DNA of 64,000 nucleotides from Candidatus Hydrogenedentes bacterium ADurb.Bin170 (lineage in GTDB: Bacteria; Hydrogenedentota; Hydrogenedentia; Hydrogenedentales; CAITNO01): the NCBI GenBank assembly GCA_002070275.1, contig MWCY01000009.1, positions 1 through 64,000 on the forward strand, read 5' to 3'. The notes beneath the pieces are model-generated. The model made no database searches. It was not told where the DNA came from and worked only from the letters and a program-made list of their open reading frames with translations. Below, one piece after another: positions 37,683 to 46,318 of this stretch. The position numbers and the translations under genes are program-made. Each line of letters begins with the position of its first letter. Within the stretch, counting starts at the first letter, position 1.

Positions 37683-38003
37683 ATGAGTAACGTTGCTGAA
37701 CTTACAGAAGCCACTTTTAAAGATGCAGTGAATAGCGGTGTTTCGCTTATTGATTTTTGGGCAGAATGGTGCGGTCCCTGCCGGATGATGGGTCCTATCC
37801 TGGACGATGTCGCAAAAGCAGTCGGTGATACAGCCAATGTCTATAAAGTGAACGTTGACAATGCTCAGAACCTTGCGGCGACTTTGAATATTTCAAGCAT
37901 TCCTGCGCTGATTATTTTTAAAGACGGCGAAGAAGTCAAGCGCTTTGTCGGAGTCACTTCCAAAGGTGATCTTATCAGTGCGCTGGAAGCGGCGGCAGAA
38001 TAG
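37683..38003 (+). CDS. trxA: Thioredoxin
   Basis: A 106-residue thioredoxin with the redox centre WCGPC (FWAEWCGPCRMMGPIL) and the cis-proline region ISSIPALIIF. It reduces disulfides in the cytoplasm, including the C-terminal cysteine pair of ribonucleotide reductase. The ATG at 37683 follows AAAGGG; a longer in-frame start would overlap the preceding gene. Its position behind a gene with NrdR-like boxes links it to dNTP synthesis. A strong terminator follows. Confidence 0.95.
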   Translation: MSNVAELTEATFKDAVNSGVSLIDFWAEWCGPCRMMGPILDDVAKAVGDTANVYKVNVDNAQNLAATLNISSIPALIIFKDGEEVKRFVGVTSKGDLISALEAAAE

Positions 38004-38035
38004 TTCTTTTCTGCACCGTTAATCCAAACATTCAA

Positions 38036-38077
38036 GGCGCTCTGTAACAACAATGAGGTACAGGGCGCCTTTTTTTA
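38036..38077 (+). terminator. Rho-independent terminator after trxA
   Basis: GGCGCTCTGT (38036-38045) pairs with ACAGGGCGCC (38060-38069) with one mismatch and is followed by T8. Confidence 0.88.
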
Positions 38078-38147
38078 AAGTCCTCTGTCAGACAATTGAC
38101 ATACTTTTCTTCGGCAGAACTTAATAAGACAACCAAAAAAGGACACA

Positions 38148-39158
38148 ATGATGAGTACAAAAGTCGTCGCCGTTGTCGGCGCAACTGGTGTTGTCGGTCG
38201 CCAAATGCTGGAAACTCTGGAAGCGCGCAACTTCCCGCTCTCCCGCCTTGTCCCCCTTGCCTCCGAGCGTTCCCGTGGCAAAACAGTTTCCTTCAAAGGG
38301 GAGACAATTCCTGTGGAAGTTTTGTCCGAAAACTCTTTTGAAGGGATCGACATAGCGCTGTTCAGTGCGGGCGGTGGCACCAGTAAAAAATACGCACCTC
38401 TGGCGGCTGCCTCCGGTGCAGTTGTTATTGACAACTCCAGTGCTTTTAGAATGGACCCGGACGTGCCTCTAGTTGTTCCCGAGGTCAATGCACATGCTTT
38501 AAAAAATCACAAAGGCATTATTGCAAATCCGAACTGTTCAACAACACAGATGGTTGTCGTACTGAAGCCTCTGCATGATGCTGCCCGGATCCGGCGCATT
38601 GTCGTTTCCACCTATCAGGCAGTCTCCGGTGCGGGAATTGCAGCCATTACGGAGCTGCAGGAGCAGTCCCGTGCCCTTCTGGCGGGTGAGCCTTATGCAC
38701 CCAAGGTTTTTCCGCACCAGATCGCTTTCAACTGCCTTCCGCAAATTCCGCAAAGCGATGCTTTTCTTGACAATGGATATACCAGTGAAGAAATGAAGAT
38801 GGTTCATGAGACCAGAAAGATTCTAGGTGATGACAGCATAGCCGTCACAGCGACAACTGTTCGCGTCCCTGTCCTGAACGGGCACAGTGAAAGTGTCAAC
38901 GTTCAGACCGAGAAAAAGCTGACGGCAGCAGAAGCGCGTGCGCTTCTTTCCAAAGCACCCGGAGTGGTCGTACAGGATGACCCCCAGCACCAAATTTATC
39001 CTCTTGCCGTAAATTCAACCGGAAAATTTGACACTTTTGTCGGGCGCATCCGGGACGACATCTCTCACGAAAGTGCTCTGGACATGTGGATTGTGTCGGA
39101 CAACCTGCTGAAAGGTGCTGCGCTCAATACGGTACAGATTGCTGAAGAGCTTCTTTAA
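38148..39158 (+). CDS. asd: Aspartate-semialdehyde dehydrogenase
   Basis: A 336-residue NADP-dependent enzyme at the branch to lysine, diaminopimelate, methionine and threonine. Seen are the nucleotide motif VVGATGVVGRQML, the active-site cysteine in NPNCSTTQMVV (about residue 128), the STYQAVSGAG loop and RVPVLNGHSESVNV with the catalytic histidine. AAGGA lies before a double ATG (38148 or 38151). It stands alone between two terminators. Length and motifs fit the bacterial Gram-positive/archaeal-like shorter ASADH class. Confidence 0.95.
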   Translation: MMSTKVVAVVGATGVVGRQMLETLEARNFPLSRLVPLASERSRGKTVSFKGETIPVEVLSENSFEGIDIALFSAGGGTSKKYAPLAAASGAVVIDNSSAFRMDPDVPLVVPEVNAHALKNHKGIIANPNCSTTQMVVVLKPLHDAARIRRIVVSTYQAVSGAGIAAITELQEQSRALLAGEPYAPKVFPHQIAFNCLPQIPQSDAFLDNGYTSEEMKMVHETRKILGDDSIAVTATTVRVPVLNGHSESVNVQTEKKLTAAEARALLSKAPGVVVQDDPQHQIYPLAVNSTGKFDTFVGRIRDDISHESALDMWIVSDNLLKGAALNTVQIAEELL

Positions 39159-39185
39159 GCCCGCGATACACTTACCAAAACGCAA

Positions 39186-39218
39186 ACGCCCGGGTTCGGT
39201 CTCCCGGGCGTTTTTTTT
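39186..39218 (+). terminator. Rho-independent terminator after asd
   Basis: ACGCCCGGG (39186-39194) with CCCGGGCGT (39203-39211), 8-nt loop, then T8. It ends asd and overlaps the last bases of the convergent ubiE gene. Confidence 0.92.
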
Positions 39219-39951
39219 ATTCGCTCCGTGATGCCGTATAAAGTGTGACGACCCCGAAAGTCATGGGTCGGGATTGCACGACTTCAAACCCTGCATTGTA
39301 AAGATGATCACGGATCACTGAGGGTCTGGGAAAAGCCTCAACCGAACGGTTGAGATAGCGATACGCATCTTTTTGTCGGCTCAATTTCCCCGCTACCGGC
39401 GTCATAAGATAGCGGAAATAGAAGAGGTATGCGCTGCGAATCAAATAGTTTTCCGGTAAACTGAATTCAAGAATGACGACCTTTCCGCCCGGTCGCAATA
39501 CCCGGTAAATTTCTCTGAAGCTTTCGGAAAGCAGAGCAAAGTTACGAATTCCAAAGGCAATGGTTATTGTGTCCACACTTCGGTCGGCAAAACACAGCGC
39601 CGCCGCATCCGACTGCATAAGCACGGCTTGTGTCCGTCCGCCGTGCTGAAGTTTGTTTTGGGCAGCCTGCAGCATATTAAAAGAAATGTCCGCACCGAAA
39701 ACCGCAGCCTCCCCCGCTTCCGCCGCCAGCCCTTTCAAGACATCACCTGTTCCCGTCGCGATATCCAGAATCACATGGTTTTCATCCTTAAAGACGGTAC
39801 GCAGCATCGCTTTACGCCAGGCGACATCCCGGCGAAAAGAGAATATTCTGTTGATTACATCGTATCGCCGGGCAATCGCATCAAACATAAAACGTGTTTG
39901 ATTCCGCTGTGCGTGAATCATGTCCGGCTTAACCGGTGGTTCAGGCTTCAT
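39217..39951 (-). CDS. ubiE: Demethylmenaquinone methyltransferase
   Basis: A 244-residue class I SAM-dependent methyltransferase of the UbiE/MenG family, the last step of menaquinone synthesis. Seen are the N-terminal RRYDVINRIFSFRRDVAWR, SAM-binding VILDIATGTGDVLKGLA, FADRSVDTITIAFGIRNF and the family signature RVLRPGGKVVILEFSLPEN. With menA at 6.9 kb it supports menaquinone as the quinone; menG is an equally valid name. It overlaps rimI by 11 nt at the end of the HU-tsaB-rimI-ubiE cluster. Confidence 0.93.
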   Translation of the reverse strand: MKPEPPVKPDMIHAQRNQTRFMFDAIARRYDVINRIFSFRRDVAWRKAMLRTVFKDENHVILDIATGTGDVLKGLAAEAGEAAVFGADISFNMLQAAQNKLQHGGRTQAVLMQSDAAALCFADRSVDTITIAFGIRNFALLSESFREIYRVLRPGGKVVILEFSLPENYLIRSAYLFYFRYLMTPVAGKLSRQKDAYRYLNRSVEAFPRPSVIRDHLYNAGFEVVQSRPMTFGVVTLYTASRSE

Positions 39952-40441
39952 CCATGCCTTTCTTTACAGAGATTTCGTGCGGTTCCAGCTGCTTAAACAT
40001 CTCCAGTGCATTTTCACCGGTTCGTCGGTAATAACCGTTTCGATAGCGGACCGGGCGAAATCCAAGCGTCAGGTAAAGAAGAATTGCCCGGTAATTGGTC
40101 TCGCGCACCTCCAGACGTATTGCCTCCAGTCCCGAAGCGGAAACCTCTTTAATAAGATTTTTCATCAGCGGTCTTGCAAATCCCTGTCTTCTGTAAGGCG
40201 GCAGCACAGTCACCCGGGTTACATGTGCCTCATCCACAAGATCCCAGAATCCGGCATACCCGATCAGTTCTCCGTAACGGAGCATAACAAAGAAATGAGA
40301 CCGGATATTATAGATTTCCTGCAGCAGTTCGGAAGTATTCCAAGCTTCAGGGTACGCCTCTTTCTCCGCTTCTTCAACAAAAGGCAGGAAATAAAAATCC
40401 AAGGGATGAAATGTCAAGGCAATGCCGGGAAATTCATTCAT
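39941..40441 (-). CDS. rimI: Ribosomal protein S18-alanine N-acetyltransferase-like GNAT
   Basis: A 166-residue GNAT acetyltransferase. The acetyl-CoA site is visible as VTVLPPYRRQGFARPLMKNL and the C-terminal LRLEVRETN...AILLYLTLGFRPV pattern (here IRLEVRETNYRAILLY) is typical of RimI. The ATG at 40441 overlaps the tsaB stop (ATGA); longer frames reach into tsaB. RimI directly behind tsaB is a very common bacterial arrangement and supports the name. Acetylation of S18 is assumed from the family. Confidence 0.85.
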   Translation of the reverse strand: MNEFPGIALTFHPLDFYFLPFVEEAEKEAYPEAWNTSELLQEIYNIRSHFFVMLRYGELIGYAGFWDLVDEAHVTRVTVLPPYRRQGFARPLMKNLIKEVSASGLEAIRLEVRETNYRAILLYLTLGFRPVRYRNGYYRRTGENALEMFKQLEPHEISVKKGMDEA

Positions 40442-41217
40442 GGCCGGTGTTTTTCTGGGGTCGCTGCTTTTGTACCCGCAGCCTCTTTTGCCTGTTCGGC
40501 CTGGGACAGGCGATGATAAAGCGGTACGGCGTAAGCGGGATTGTGTTCCGTCTGTGTGAGCCACAAATCAAGAGCTTCCGCTGCGACTGCATCGGCACGG
40601 GGAAGTCCGCAATGTACTTCGGCAATCATCGCTTCAGGTGCCCGGCTGCGTATTTCACTCGCATAACGCTGTGCCCCATCACCAAGAAACACAAGAGGCG
40701 CTGTTGCGCTCAGAGCAGCTTCAATAAAAAAATCGACAGACGCTGCCTGATCGGGCACTATTTTTTCGCGGCATCCTTTTTGAAAGCGGTAAACAGCACC
40801 AAAAACTTCTTTCATCCGGGCATCCAGCAAAGGCACTAATGTTCCTTGGGGAAACGCATTCATTCGCGCGAGCGCATCCAGTGTCGGCACCGACACCAGA
40901 GGCAGTTGAAGAGCCAAAGCAAGTCCTTTCCAAAAAGACAGCCCTACGCGCAGTCCTGTGAATGAGCCCGGCCCGGTAGTCACCGCCAGACAGGAGAGAC
41001 TTTGCAACTCTGTCCCGGCCTTTTCAAGAACCCCTTCCACAGCTTCAAGCAGACGCTCGGAATGCAGATGCCGACTATCCAGCCCCATAGTGCTGATGGG
41101 AATGCATGAGGGTTTGTTTTTATCACATTGGCATAACGCCACCGTGCAATAGCCCGTGCTTGTATCTCCGGCAAGTATCAAAGGAAAGGTCTCAGTATTT
41201 GAGCAGGTATGCGCCAT
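40438..41217 (-). CDS. tsaB: tRNA threonylcarbamoyladenosine synthesis protein TsaB
   Basis: A 259-residue ASKHA-fold protein, the partner of TsaD and TsaE in making t6A37 in ANN-decoding tRNAs. Seen are LAGDTSTGYCTVALC, the helix with SRHLHSERLLEAVE and the conserved TTGPGSFTGLRVGLSFWKGL. The ATG at 41217 is 4 nt past the stop of the HU gene and probably coupled to it; an earlier in-frame start would overlap HU. The C-terminal 30 residues are an extra charged tail (AKEAAGTKAATPEKHRP). Confidence 0.9.
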   Translation of the reverse strand: MAHTCSNTETFPLILAGDTSTGYCTVALCQCDKNKPSCIPISTMGLDSRHLHSERLLEAVEGVLEKAGTELQSLSCLAVTTGPGSFTGLRVGLSFWKGLALALQLPLVSVPTLDALARMNAFPQGTLVPLLDARMKEVFGAVYRFQKGCREKIVPDQAASVDFFIEAALSATAPLVFLGDGAQRYASEIRSRAPEAMIAEVHCGLPRADAVAAEALDLWLTQTEHNPAYAVPLYHRLSQAEQAKEAAGTKAATPEKHRP

Positions 41218-41221
41218 GACT

Positions 41222-41539
41222 TTATGGTTTTCTTGTCTTAGGTCGGGTAAATTCCGCCGGGGAGGCGGCACGCTGCAGCATTTCCCTGCCCGGTTTAAAA
41301 ACAACATCGCGGTAGGAAGGCACAGCGACTTTTTCGCCTGTATGAATGTTTCTTCCCAGGCGCGGAGCACGCTGTTTGGTTCTGAAAACGCCAAAGTTGC
41401 GTATTTCCCAGTACTCACCTTCCAGCAGGGCATTCGCAAGAATAGAAAGAATCGTCTCCGTTGATTTGCGGGCAGCCTCCGGCTGCAGCTCAAGACGCTC
41501 AGCCATCTGTTGAGCAATGTCTTTTTTTGTTGTAGTCAT
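41222..41539 (-). CDS. HU/IHF family DNA-binding protein
   Basis: A 105-residue histone-like protein. The N-terminal helices begin TTTKKDIAQQMAERL, followed by WEIRNFGVFRTKQRAPRLGRN and the DNA-arm region HTGEKVAVPSYRDVVFKPG. The RxGRNxxTGE motif fits IHF-like members slightly better than HU. A short basic tail ending RPKTRKP is added. AAGGA precedes the ATG. It leads the tsaB-rimI-ubiE cluster. Confidence 0.92.
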   Translation of the reverse strand: MTTTKKDIAQQMAERLELQPEAARKSTETILSILANALLEGEYWEIRNFGVFRTKQRAPRLGRNIHTGEKVAVPSYRDVVFKPGREMLQRAASPAEFTRPKTRKP

Positions 41540-41601
41540 ATAGAAGAAGTCCTTACCTTAGATGCCTGGCGCTGTTTCCTGTACGGGCATCTTCCTTTAT
41601 C

Positions 41602-42762
41602 TTATATGGCTTCAAAATATTTTTCGTAGGCATGTATTGGAAGAATGTGCATGCGGCACAGCAGTTTAAAAGGCCACTTAAACAACTTCACCCATGAATA
41701 GTAGTTGGGATAATCCAGAAAGTATTTATTGGGGGCGGCGATGATGGCTTCAAATTCTTCTCTGGACATCTGCTGTTTTTCCAGGCTCTGACTTACAAAC
41801 TCTTCATTATCGAAATACGGCGGGGATGCCATAATAGCCAGCCCCTCTTCTCTTGTCAATATGCCTGTTCGCACCTGGGCAGCCACATCGACCACTCTCC
41901 AGTCAATGCCGAATTTCCGCCAGGCATAGTTATAAATGAGAATAAAAAGCTCGTTATCCATATGGTGCCCGTCAGGCTCCTGCCATCCATAACGCTCAAT
42001 CAACGTATTTTCTATCTGACGTCCCATGTCATTGTAATAGTTCGTCACATTAACAACTTTTATTCTCTTTATAAAAAGCCAATAAAGAAAATGATGAATA
42101 TCGGCATTTTTAAAATGATTTATTTTTGTTTTGGCAAACCGCTTGATGATTGCACGGGTATAGCGGGCGTCCATGTAATTCCACAACAGCGGTGCCACAC
42201 CTTCTTCTCTGAAAGAGTGACTTAATAAAATGTACTTAATGTCGTTTTTTGCTGCCGTGCTATACAAGGTATAAGCAATGCCTATGTCGTTGGTCAAATC
42301 AACATAAGGAACACAGGCACGAATATTGGCATTCGTCAACTCTCTGGAATCATCCCAGTCCATCGTGACAATATGCAAGTCAACTCCAAGTTTTGCGCAT
42401 ATGTTTTCCATGTTGGACCGCGCTTTTTCTGAAGTCCAGCCATTGTCAAAGTGAACCGCAAGCGGTTTCAGGCCCAGCACTTCTTTGGCATAATGGAGGC
42501 AATAAGAGGTATCTCTGCCGCCGCTGAAGCCGACAACACAGTCGTAGGGTTTCCCTTTGCCGCTCTTACGAATGGAAACTGCAATATCCTTCAATATTTT
42601 CTCGCCTGCTTTCCCAATAGGAAACAGTTTGTCCATGCTGTCGTGCATATGGCAGTAATTGCATACGCCGTCTTTATCAAATCGTATGCCGCCAACTGTT
42701 TCATCCATAATGCAACGGTTGCAGCGTACAGGTTCTTTTACTTCAGAGGCTGAGGTCGTCAT
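41602..42762 (-). CDS. N-acetyl sugar amidotransferase (WbpG/PseA-like, PP-loop)
   Basis: A 386-residue ATP-pyrophosphatase that, in relatives, turns an N-acetyl group of a nucleotide-sugar precursor into an acetamidino group during LPS or flagellin glycan synthesis. An N-terminal zinc module (CNRCIMDETVGG, CNYCHMH) precedes the PP-loop FSGGRDTSYCLHYAKE, and LSHSFREEGVAPL follows. I use the ATG at 42762 with AAGGA upstream; a longer frame lacks support. Such genes normally sit next to a HisH-like glutaminase and HisF-like partner within glycan clusters. Here none is adjacent, although a lone hisF is found at 9.1 kb. Confidence 0.82.
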   Translation of the reverse strand: MTTSASEVKEPVRCNRCIMDETVGGIRFDKDGVCNYCHMHDSMDKLFPIGKAGEKILKDIAVSIRKSGKGKPYDCVVGFSGGRDTSYCLHYAKEVLGLKPLAVHFDNGWTSEKARSNMENICAKLGVDLHIVTMDWDDSRELTNANIRACVPYVDLTNDIGIAYTLYSTAAKNDIKYILLSHSFREEGVAPLLWNYMDARYTRAIIKRFAKTKINHFKNADIHHFLYWLFIKRIKVVNVTNYYNDMGRQIENTLIERYGWQEPDGHHMDNELFILIYNYAWRKFGIDWRVVDVAAQVRTGILTREEGLAIMASPPYFDNEEFVSQSLEKQQMSREEFEAIIAAPNKYFLDYPNYYSWVKLFKWPFKLLCRMHILPIHAYEKYFEAI

Positions 42763-43202
42763 GGGTGAATTTGTCCTTGTCTTCCTTGAAAAGAGGAACA
42801 CACGAAGAGCCAACAATATTTTTGCGGCGCTTTGCGTGTATGTGCTATCGCCATCAGTCGATAATCCAGGAATACAACCTGAAAACGATGACAAAGCACG
42901 GAAAATAGAGTACCAAAAACATGCGCCCTATTGCATAAATTCAAGAAAGAACCGGAAAGGCGGGTTAACGGGATATTTTCGGCAGTCAGCGCTTGCGTAT
43001 TTCCTGCTCCTCTGAAATAGATTTTGTGTAACGGCTTGAGGTGCTCAACGGTATTTTGCTATAATAAATATCCAGCCGGATGATGGAAGCCAGTATATCT
43101 TTCTGCCCATGCGCCATGCCTGCTTCGGGGGGAATACTATTCTGCCATGCATCCGGAAAGAGTATTTTACTGCATAATAGTTGAAAAGGAAACGCATTTT
43201 TC
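42763..43202. other. Intergenic region with ndk promoter
   Basis: No gene is supported in this 440-nt stretch between divergently transcribed genes. A promoter for ndk is visible on the plus strand: TTGAGG (43036-43041), an 18-nt spacer and TATAAT (43060-43065), giving a leader of about 130 nt. Small frames on either strand here lack ribosome binding sites and family features. Confidence 0.6.
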
Positions 43203-43649
43203 ATGGAACGCACATTTGTCATGATAAAGCCGGATGGTGTGGGCCGTGGTCTTGCGGGCGACGTTATCAGCCGATATGAAAAACGCGGATTGAAGTTGGT
43301 TGCCCTTAAAATGCAGCATCTTACTGCAGCGCAGGCTGAACGACACTACGGCGAGCATAAAGGCAAATCTTTTTATAACGAACTGGTTTCCTTTATCACT
43401 TCGGGCCCTTCAATCCAAATTGTTCTTGAAGGCAAAGACGCTGTGGCACAGGTGCGGAAAATGCACGGTGCAACCAATTGTCTGGATGCACTGCCGGGTA
43501 CCATTCGCGGTGATTTTGGACTGAGCAACCAGAAAAATCTGGTCCATGCATCGGATAGCCCAGAAACGGCAGCCCGTGAAATTGCTCTGTATTTTGAAGA
43601 AGACGAAATTATTTCATATGAACTGCCTATAGCAGAGTGGCTGCGGTAG
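43203..43649 (+). CDS. ndk: Nucleoside diphosphate kinase
   Basis: A 148-residue enzyme that equilibrates nucleoside di- and triphosphates through a phosphohistidine. Seen are ERTFVMIKPDGVGRGL, the RKMHGATN region and the catalytic histidine in NLVHASDSPETAAREI. The sequence is complete and ordinary. GGA lies somewhat far from the ATG (AAAAGGAAACGCATTTTTC). It has its own promoter and is followed by a short basic-protein gene. Confidence 0.96.
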   Translation: MERTFVMIKPDGVGRGLAGDVISRYEKRGLKLVALKMQHLTAAQAERHYGEHKGKSFYNELVSFITSGPSIQIVLEGKDAVAQVRKMHGATNCLDALPGTIRGDFGLSNQKNLVHASDSPETAAREIALYFEEDEIISYELPIAEWLR

Positions 43650-43704
43650 GCTGTAAATTACAACGTATAATTGAAAACAACGGTTTAACCAGGAGGATTC
43701 TCTC

Positions 43705-43794
43705 GTGGCAGGTGGAAGAAAAGTTCGCAAAGCCAAAATCAACAAGCACAAACGTAAAAAACGTTCCAGACAGAACAGACATAAAAACAAATAA
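43705..43794 (+). CDS. 29-residue very basic protein (AURKAIP1/COX24-like)
   Basis: A tiny gene starting with GTG behind a perfect AGGAGG at 8-nt spacing. The product contains KVRKAKINKHKRKKRSRQ and is about 60 percent Lys/Arg/His. The K-I-x-K-H-K-R-K-K-R core resembles the AURKAIP1/COX24 domain found in mitoribosome-associated proteins and short bacterial proteins likely bound to the small ribosomal subunit. It lies 55 nt behind ndk. Too small for most gene finders; the strong ribosome binding site and composition make it convincing. Ribosome association is inferred. Confidence 0.7.
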   Translation: MAGGRKVRKAKINKHKRKKRSRQNRHKNK

Positions 43795-43927
43795 TCCTTG
43801 TTGAATGCTCAGGACGGTTTTGCTTCCTGTTTTTTTGATCGAAGGACGGCAATCCCTTTCTCTGCTGCGTGTTATGCTATGCAGATTATTGGCTTTGAAA
43901 TTAGCACAGCGGATAAGGTGAAACAAC

Positions 43928-44392
43928 ATGGATGAAATGAGAGTCCGGACAATTGTTGACGAGGATTGGAAAGCGCGCGTCCAGCGTGAAAAAGACATGG
44001 CGCGCAAGCGCGATGCAGGTGCCTCTCCTCAAACTCCTTCAGATGAAAATGCTCAGGACGCAGCCGAGCCTGAAGGCGATATCAACCCTGCCTTTGAGGC
44101 TCTTGTCAGCACCTTTGCCACACAGACTATGTTTTGTCTCGGGTTCATTGCCGCCCCGGGACAGGCTGCTCCAACGCTTAACCTTGATCAGGCGAAAGAG
44201 AGTCTGGAAGTGCTTCTGATGGTCTCAGAAAAGACACGCGGCAATCTGACTGCCAGTGAAAAAGCAATTCTCCAGGAGACGCTGGCAGAACTGCAGCGCC
44301 TATTCAGTGCCAGAGTCCAGCAAGTTCAGGCAGAAGCGATGCACCGCGCAGGGATTAACCCCTCCAACTTACGCGGCGATCAGCCCTCTTAA
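43928..44392 (+). CDS. DUF1844 domain protein
   Basis: A 154-residue soluble protein. After a charged, disordered N-terminus (about 1-55) comes the DUF1844 domain (about 58-140): FEALVSTFATQTMFCLGFI, then DQAKESLEVLLMVSEKTRGNL and LQETLAELQRLF, the usual Lx3AKxxIDxLxxLxxKTxGNLT pattern. The family is widespread in PVC bacteria, Acidobacteria and Deltaproteobacteria and has no known function. It sits 50 nt upstream of the TolC-like gene. Confidence 0.85.
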   Translation: MDEMRVRTIVDEDWKARVQREKDMARKRDAGASPQTPSDENAQDAAEPEGDINPAFEALVSTFATQTMFCLGFIAAPGQAAPTLNLDQAKESLEVLLMVSEKTRGNLTASEKAILQETLAELQRLFSARVQQVQAEAMHRAGINPSNLRGDQPS

Positions 44393-44442
44393 GTCTTTCC
44401 CTCTTTTTACTTATCAGCAGCACGGCTGCCAGGGAGTATTGT

Positions 44443-46182
44443 ATGCGTAACTTTGGGTTCATTTCTTGTTTGATTGCTGCTTGCTTTGCAGTTCATTTTT
44501 CAATCCACAGTCAGAATCCTGAAGAACCCGCGCTACCTGATAATGGTTCTGCCCTCTCCCCTTCCAACGACTCAGGGCAGACTGCAGGTTCCAACGCATT
44601 GCAAGCCGCTATTTCCGCCGACCTGATTGATTTGTGGGAATTACGCGCCGCGGTGGAAAAAATGCCTGAATCGGAAGTTCTGCGACTCAGTCTGCATGAT
44701 GCGGTTCGCCTGGCTGTAGACAACAACCCGGATATTTTGATTGCCGAGCTGGAGCCGGAGAAGGCCTCGGCTGAAACCTACGCTGCCCACGGCGAATTTG
44801 ATCCCATCTTGCAGCACACCTTCGGGTACACAAAAGCGGCGCTCTCCCTGAACCAGCAGCTGCGGAAATTTGCCGGCGCATTTATGCCCTCCGCCATCGA
44901 TTCCACCAGTATCACGAATGAAACCACTCTGGGGGGAAAGCTGACGACGGGTACGCAGTATGCCGTAAATTTTAATCTCGACTTTGAGAAAAACACCTAC
45001 GGCAGCAACGTTGGCGAATATGGCGCAACCATCGGGCTTATGCTCACTCAGCCCGTGATGCGCGGCTTCGGCAAGGACATTAACCGAATCCGCATTCGGG
45101 CGGGTGCCAATATGAAGGCATTGTCTGAAGCACAGCTGAAACTGGTTGTGCTTAATAAAACGGCTGATACCATAAAAGCATACTGGGATCTTGTCGGCGC
45201 AACTGAGGCTGTTCGTGTTTACGAGGGAGCCCTTCGCAATGCCGAGCGCCTTCTGACCATCAGTGAAACGCGCCGCAACATTGGAACCGCTGCCGACATC
45301 GATGTGCTGCAGGCAAAGGCAGGTGTTGCCATGCGTCAGTCGGAACTTATTCAGGCTTTTGCGCGCGTTTCTGATGCGGGTGACGTTTTAAAACTTCTCC
45401 TGAATATGCATGATAATCACCGTTTTTCTTCAATAACCATTCTGCCTCTGGATCGCCCGGATCCCGCAGACAATGCCATTTTCAATACCGATCTCTTCGA
45501 TGAAAGTCTGGAAAGATCCGTGGATCGCGCTCTGGAGCTGCGCCCGGAAAACACGATGACCGACCTTGAAATTGCCAACGCTCTTTTGGAAGAAGAGCGG
45601 GCACGCAATGATATGCTCCCGCAGGTGGATCTTGTTGCTCTATATGCCAGAGGAGGGCGCAACACCTTTCTGGGCCGAACCCTTGCCGGCATTCGGGATA
45701 ATCAGGATCATACCTACAACTTCGGGATTCAGGCAACCATCCCCATCAACAACCGTGCCGGGCGCGGTGCTCACCAGCGGGCGCGCATAGGAGTGCGCCA
45801 AGCTGAAGAACGCCGTAAGCAGGCTCAAATGGCAATGATGATGCGCGTCCATGTAGCTGCCCGCGGAGTACTTACCGGAAAAACACTGGTTGAAAGCAAT
45901 CATCAGACCACTCTTCTGCAGGAAACGAATGTTATGGCGGAAGAAAAACGTTTGAAAATCGGCATTTCAAACAGCTATCAGGTGCTCAAAGTGCAGGAGG
46001 ATCTGACGGCTGCCCAGGTTGCGGAATTGCAGGCTAACATTGCTTTTGAAAAAGCACTGGTTGAGCTGCAGCTCGCTGAAGGGTCGCTGCTGGACAATCT
46101 GGGCCTGGAGCTGACCCCGGAAACGTCTTCCATAGAGCCTGTTTCCTGGATAGAAAGCGTCGGGCTCCTCTACGAGCCTTAA
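44443..46182 (+). CDS. TolC-family outer membrane channel protein
   Basis: A 579-residue outer-membrane efflux protein. A signal peptide (about 1-23) precedes two repeated OEP domains (about 85-330 and 350-560) with long helices and beta segments, e.g. LRLSLHDAVRLAVDNNPDILIAE, the classical opening of TolC-like proteins, and ISNSYQVLKVQEDLTAAQVAELQ near the end. GGGAG precedes the ATG. No membrane-fusion protein or inner-membrane pump lies next to it. It shows that the organism has an outer membrane. The downstream FG-GAP gene starts 137 nt later. Confidence 0.88.
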   Translation: MRNFGFISCLIAACFAVHFSIHSQNPEEPALPDNGSALSPSNDSGQTAGSNALQAAISADLIDLWELRAAVEKMPESEVLRLSLHDAVRLAVDNNPDILIAELEPEKASAETYAAHGEFDPILQHTFGYTKAALSLNQQLRKFAGAFMPSAIDSTSITNETTLGGKLTTGTQYAVNFNLDFEKNTYGSNVGEYGATIGLMLTQPVMRGFGKDINRIRIRAGANMKALSEAQLKLVVLNKTADTIKAYWDLVGATEAVRVYEGALRNAERLLTISETRRNIGTAADIDVLQAKAGVAMRQSELIQAFARVSDAGDVLKLLLNMHDNHRFSSITILPLDRPDPADNAIFNTDLFDESLERSVDRALELRPENTMTDLEIANALLEEERARNDMLPQVDLVALYARGGRNTFLGRTLAGIRDNQDHTYNFGIQATIPINNRAGRGAHQRARIGVRQAEERRKQAQMAMMMRVHVAARGVLTGKTLVESNHQTTLLQETNVMAEEKRLKIGISNSYQVLKVQEDLTAAQVAELQANIAFEKALVELQLAEGSLLDNLGLELTPETSSIEPVSWIESVGLLYEP

Positions 46183-46318
46183 GTTTTCTCAGCAACGCGT
46201 TTTGCATACATAGTCTTACCTGATGCCTGTTCTCTTTTTCAGAGTGCCGGCATATATATCTTACAGGCAATATACACTTTCTCCTGATACATCCCAAGCA
46301 GCGGAAAAGGAAAACCGT

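Noticed and set aside
41218-41517. N-terminal extension of tsaB
   Set aside because: The extra residues are a shadow of the HU gene in another frame; the family starts at the ATG at 41217.
46223-46318. Upstream start for the FG-GAP protein
   Set aside because: It would place about 30 unrelated residues before the export signal; the GTG at 46319 has a good AAGGA site.
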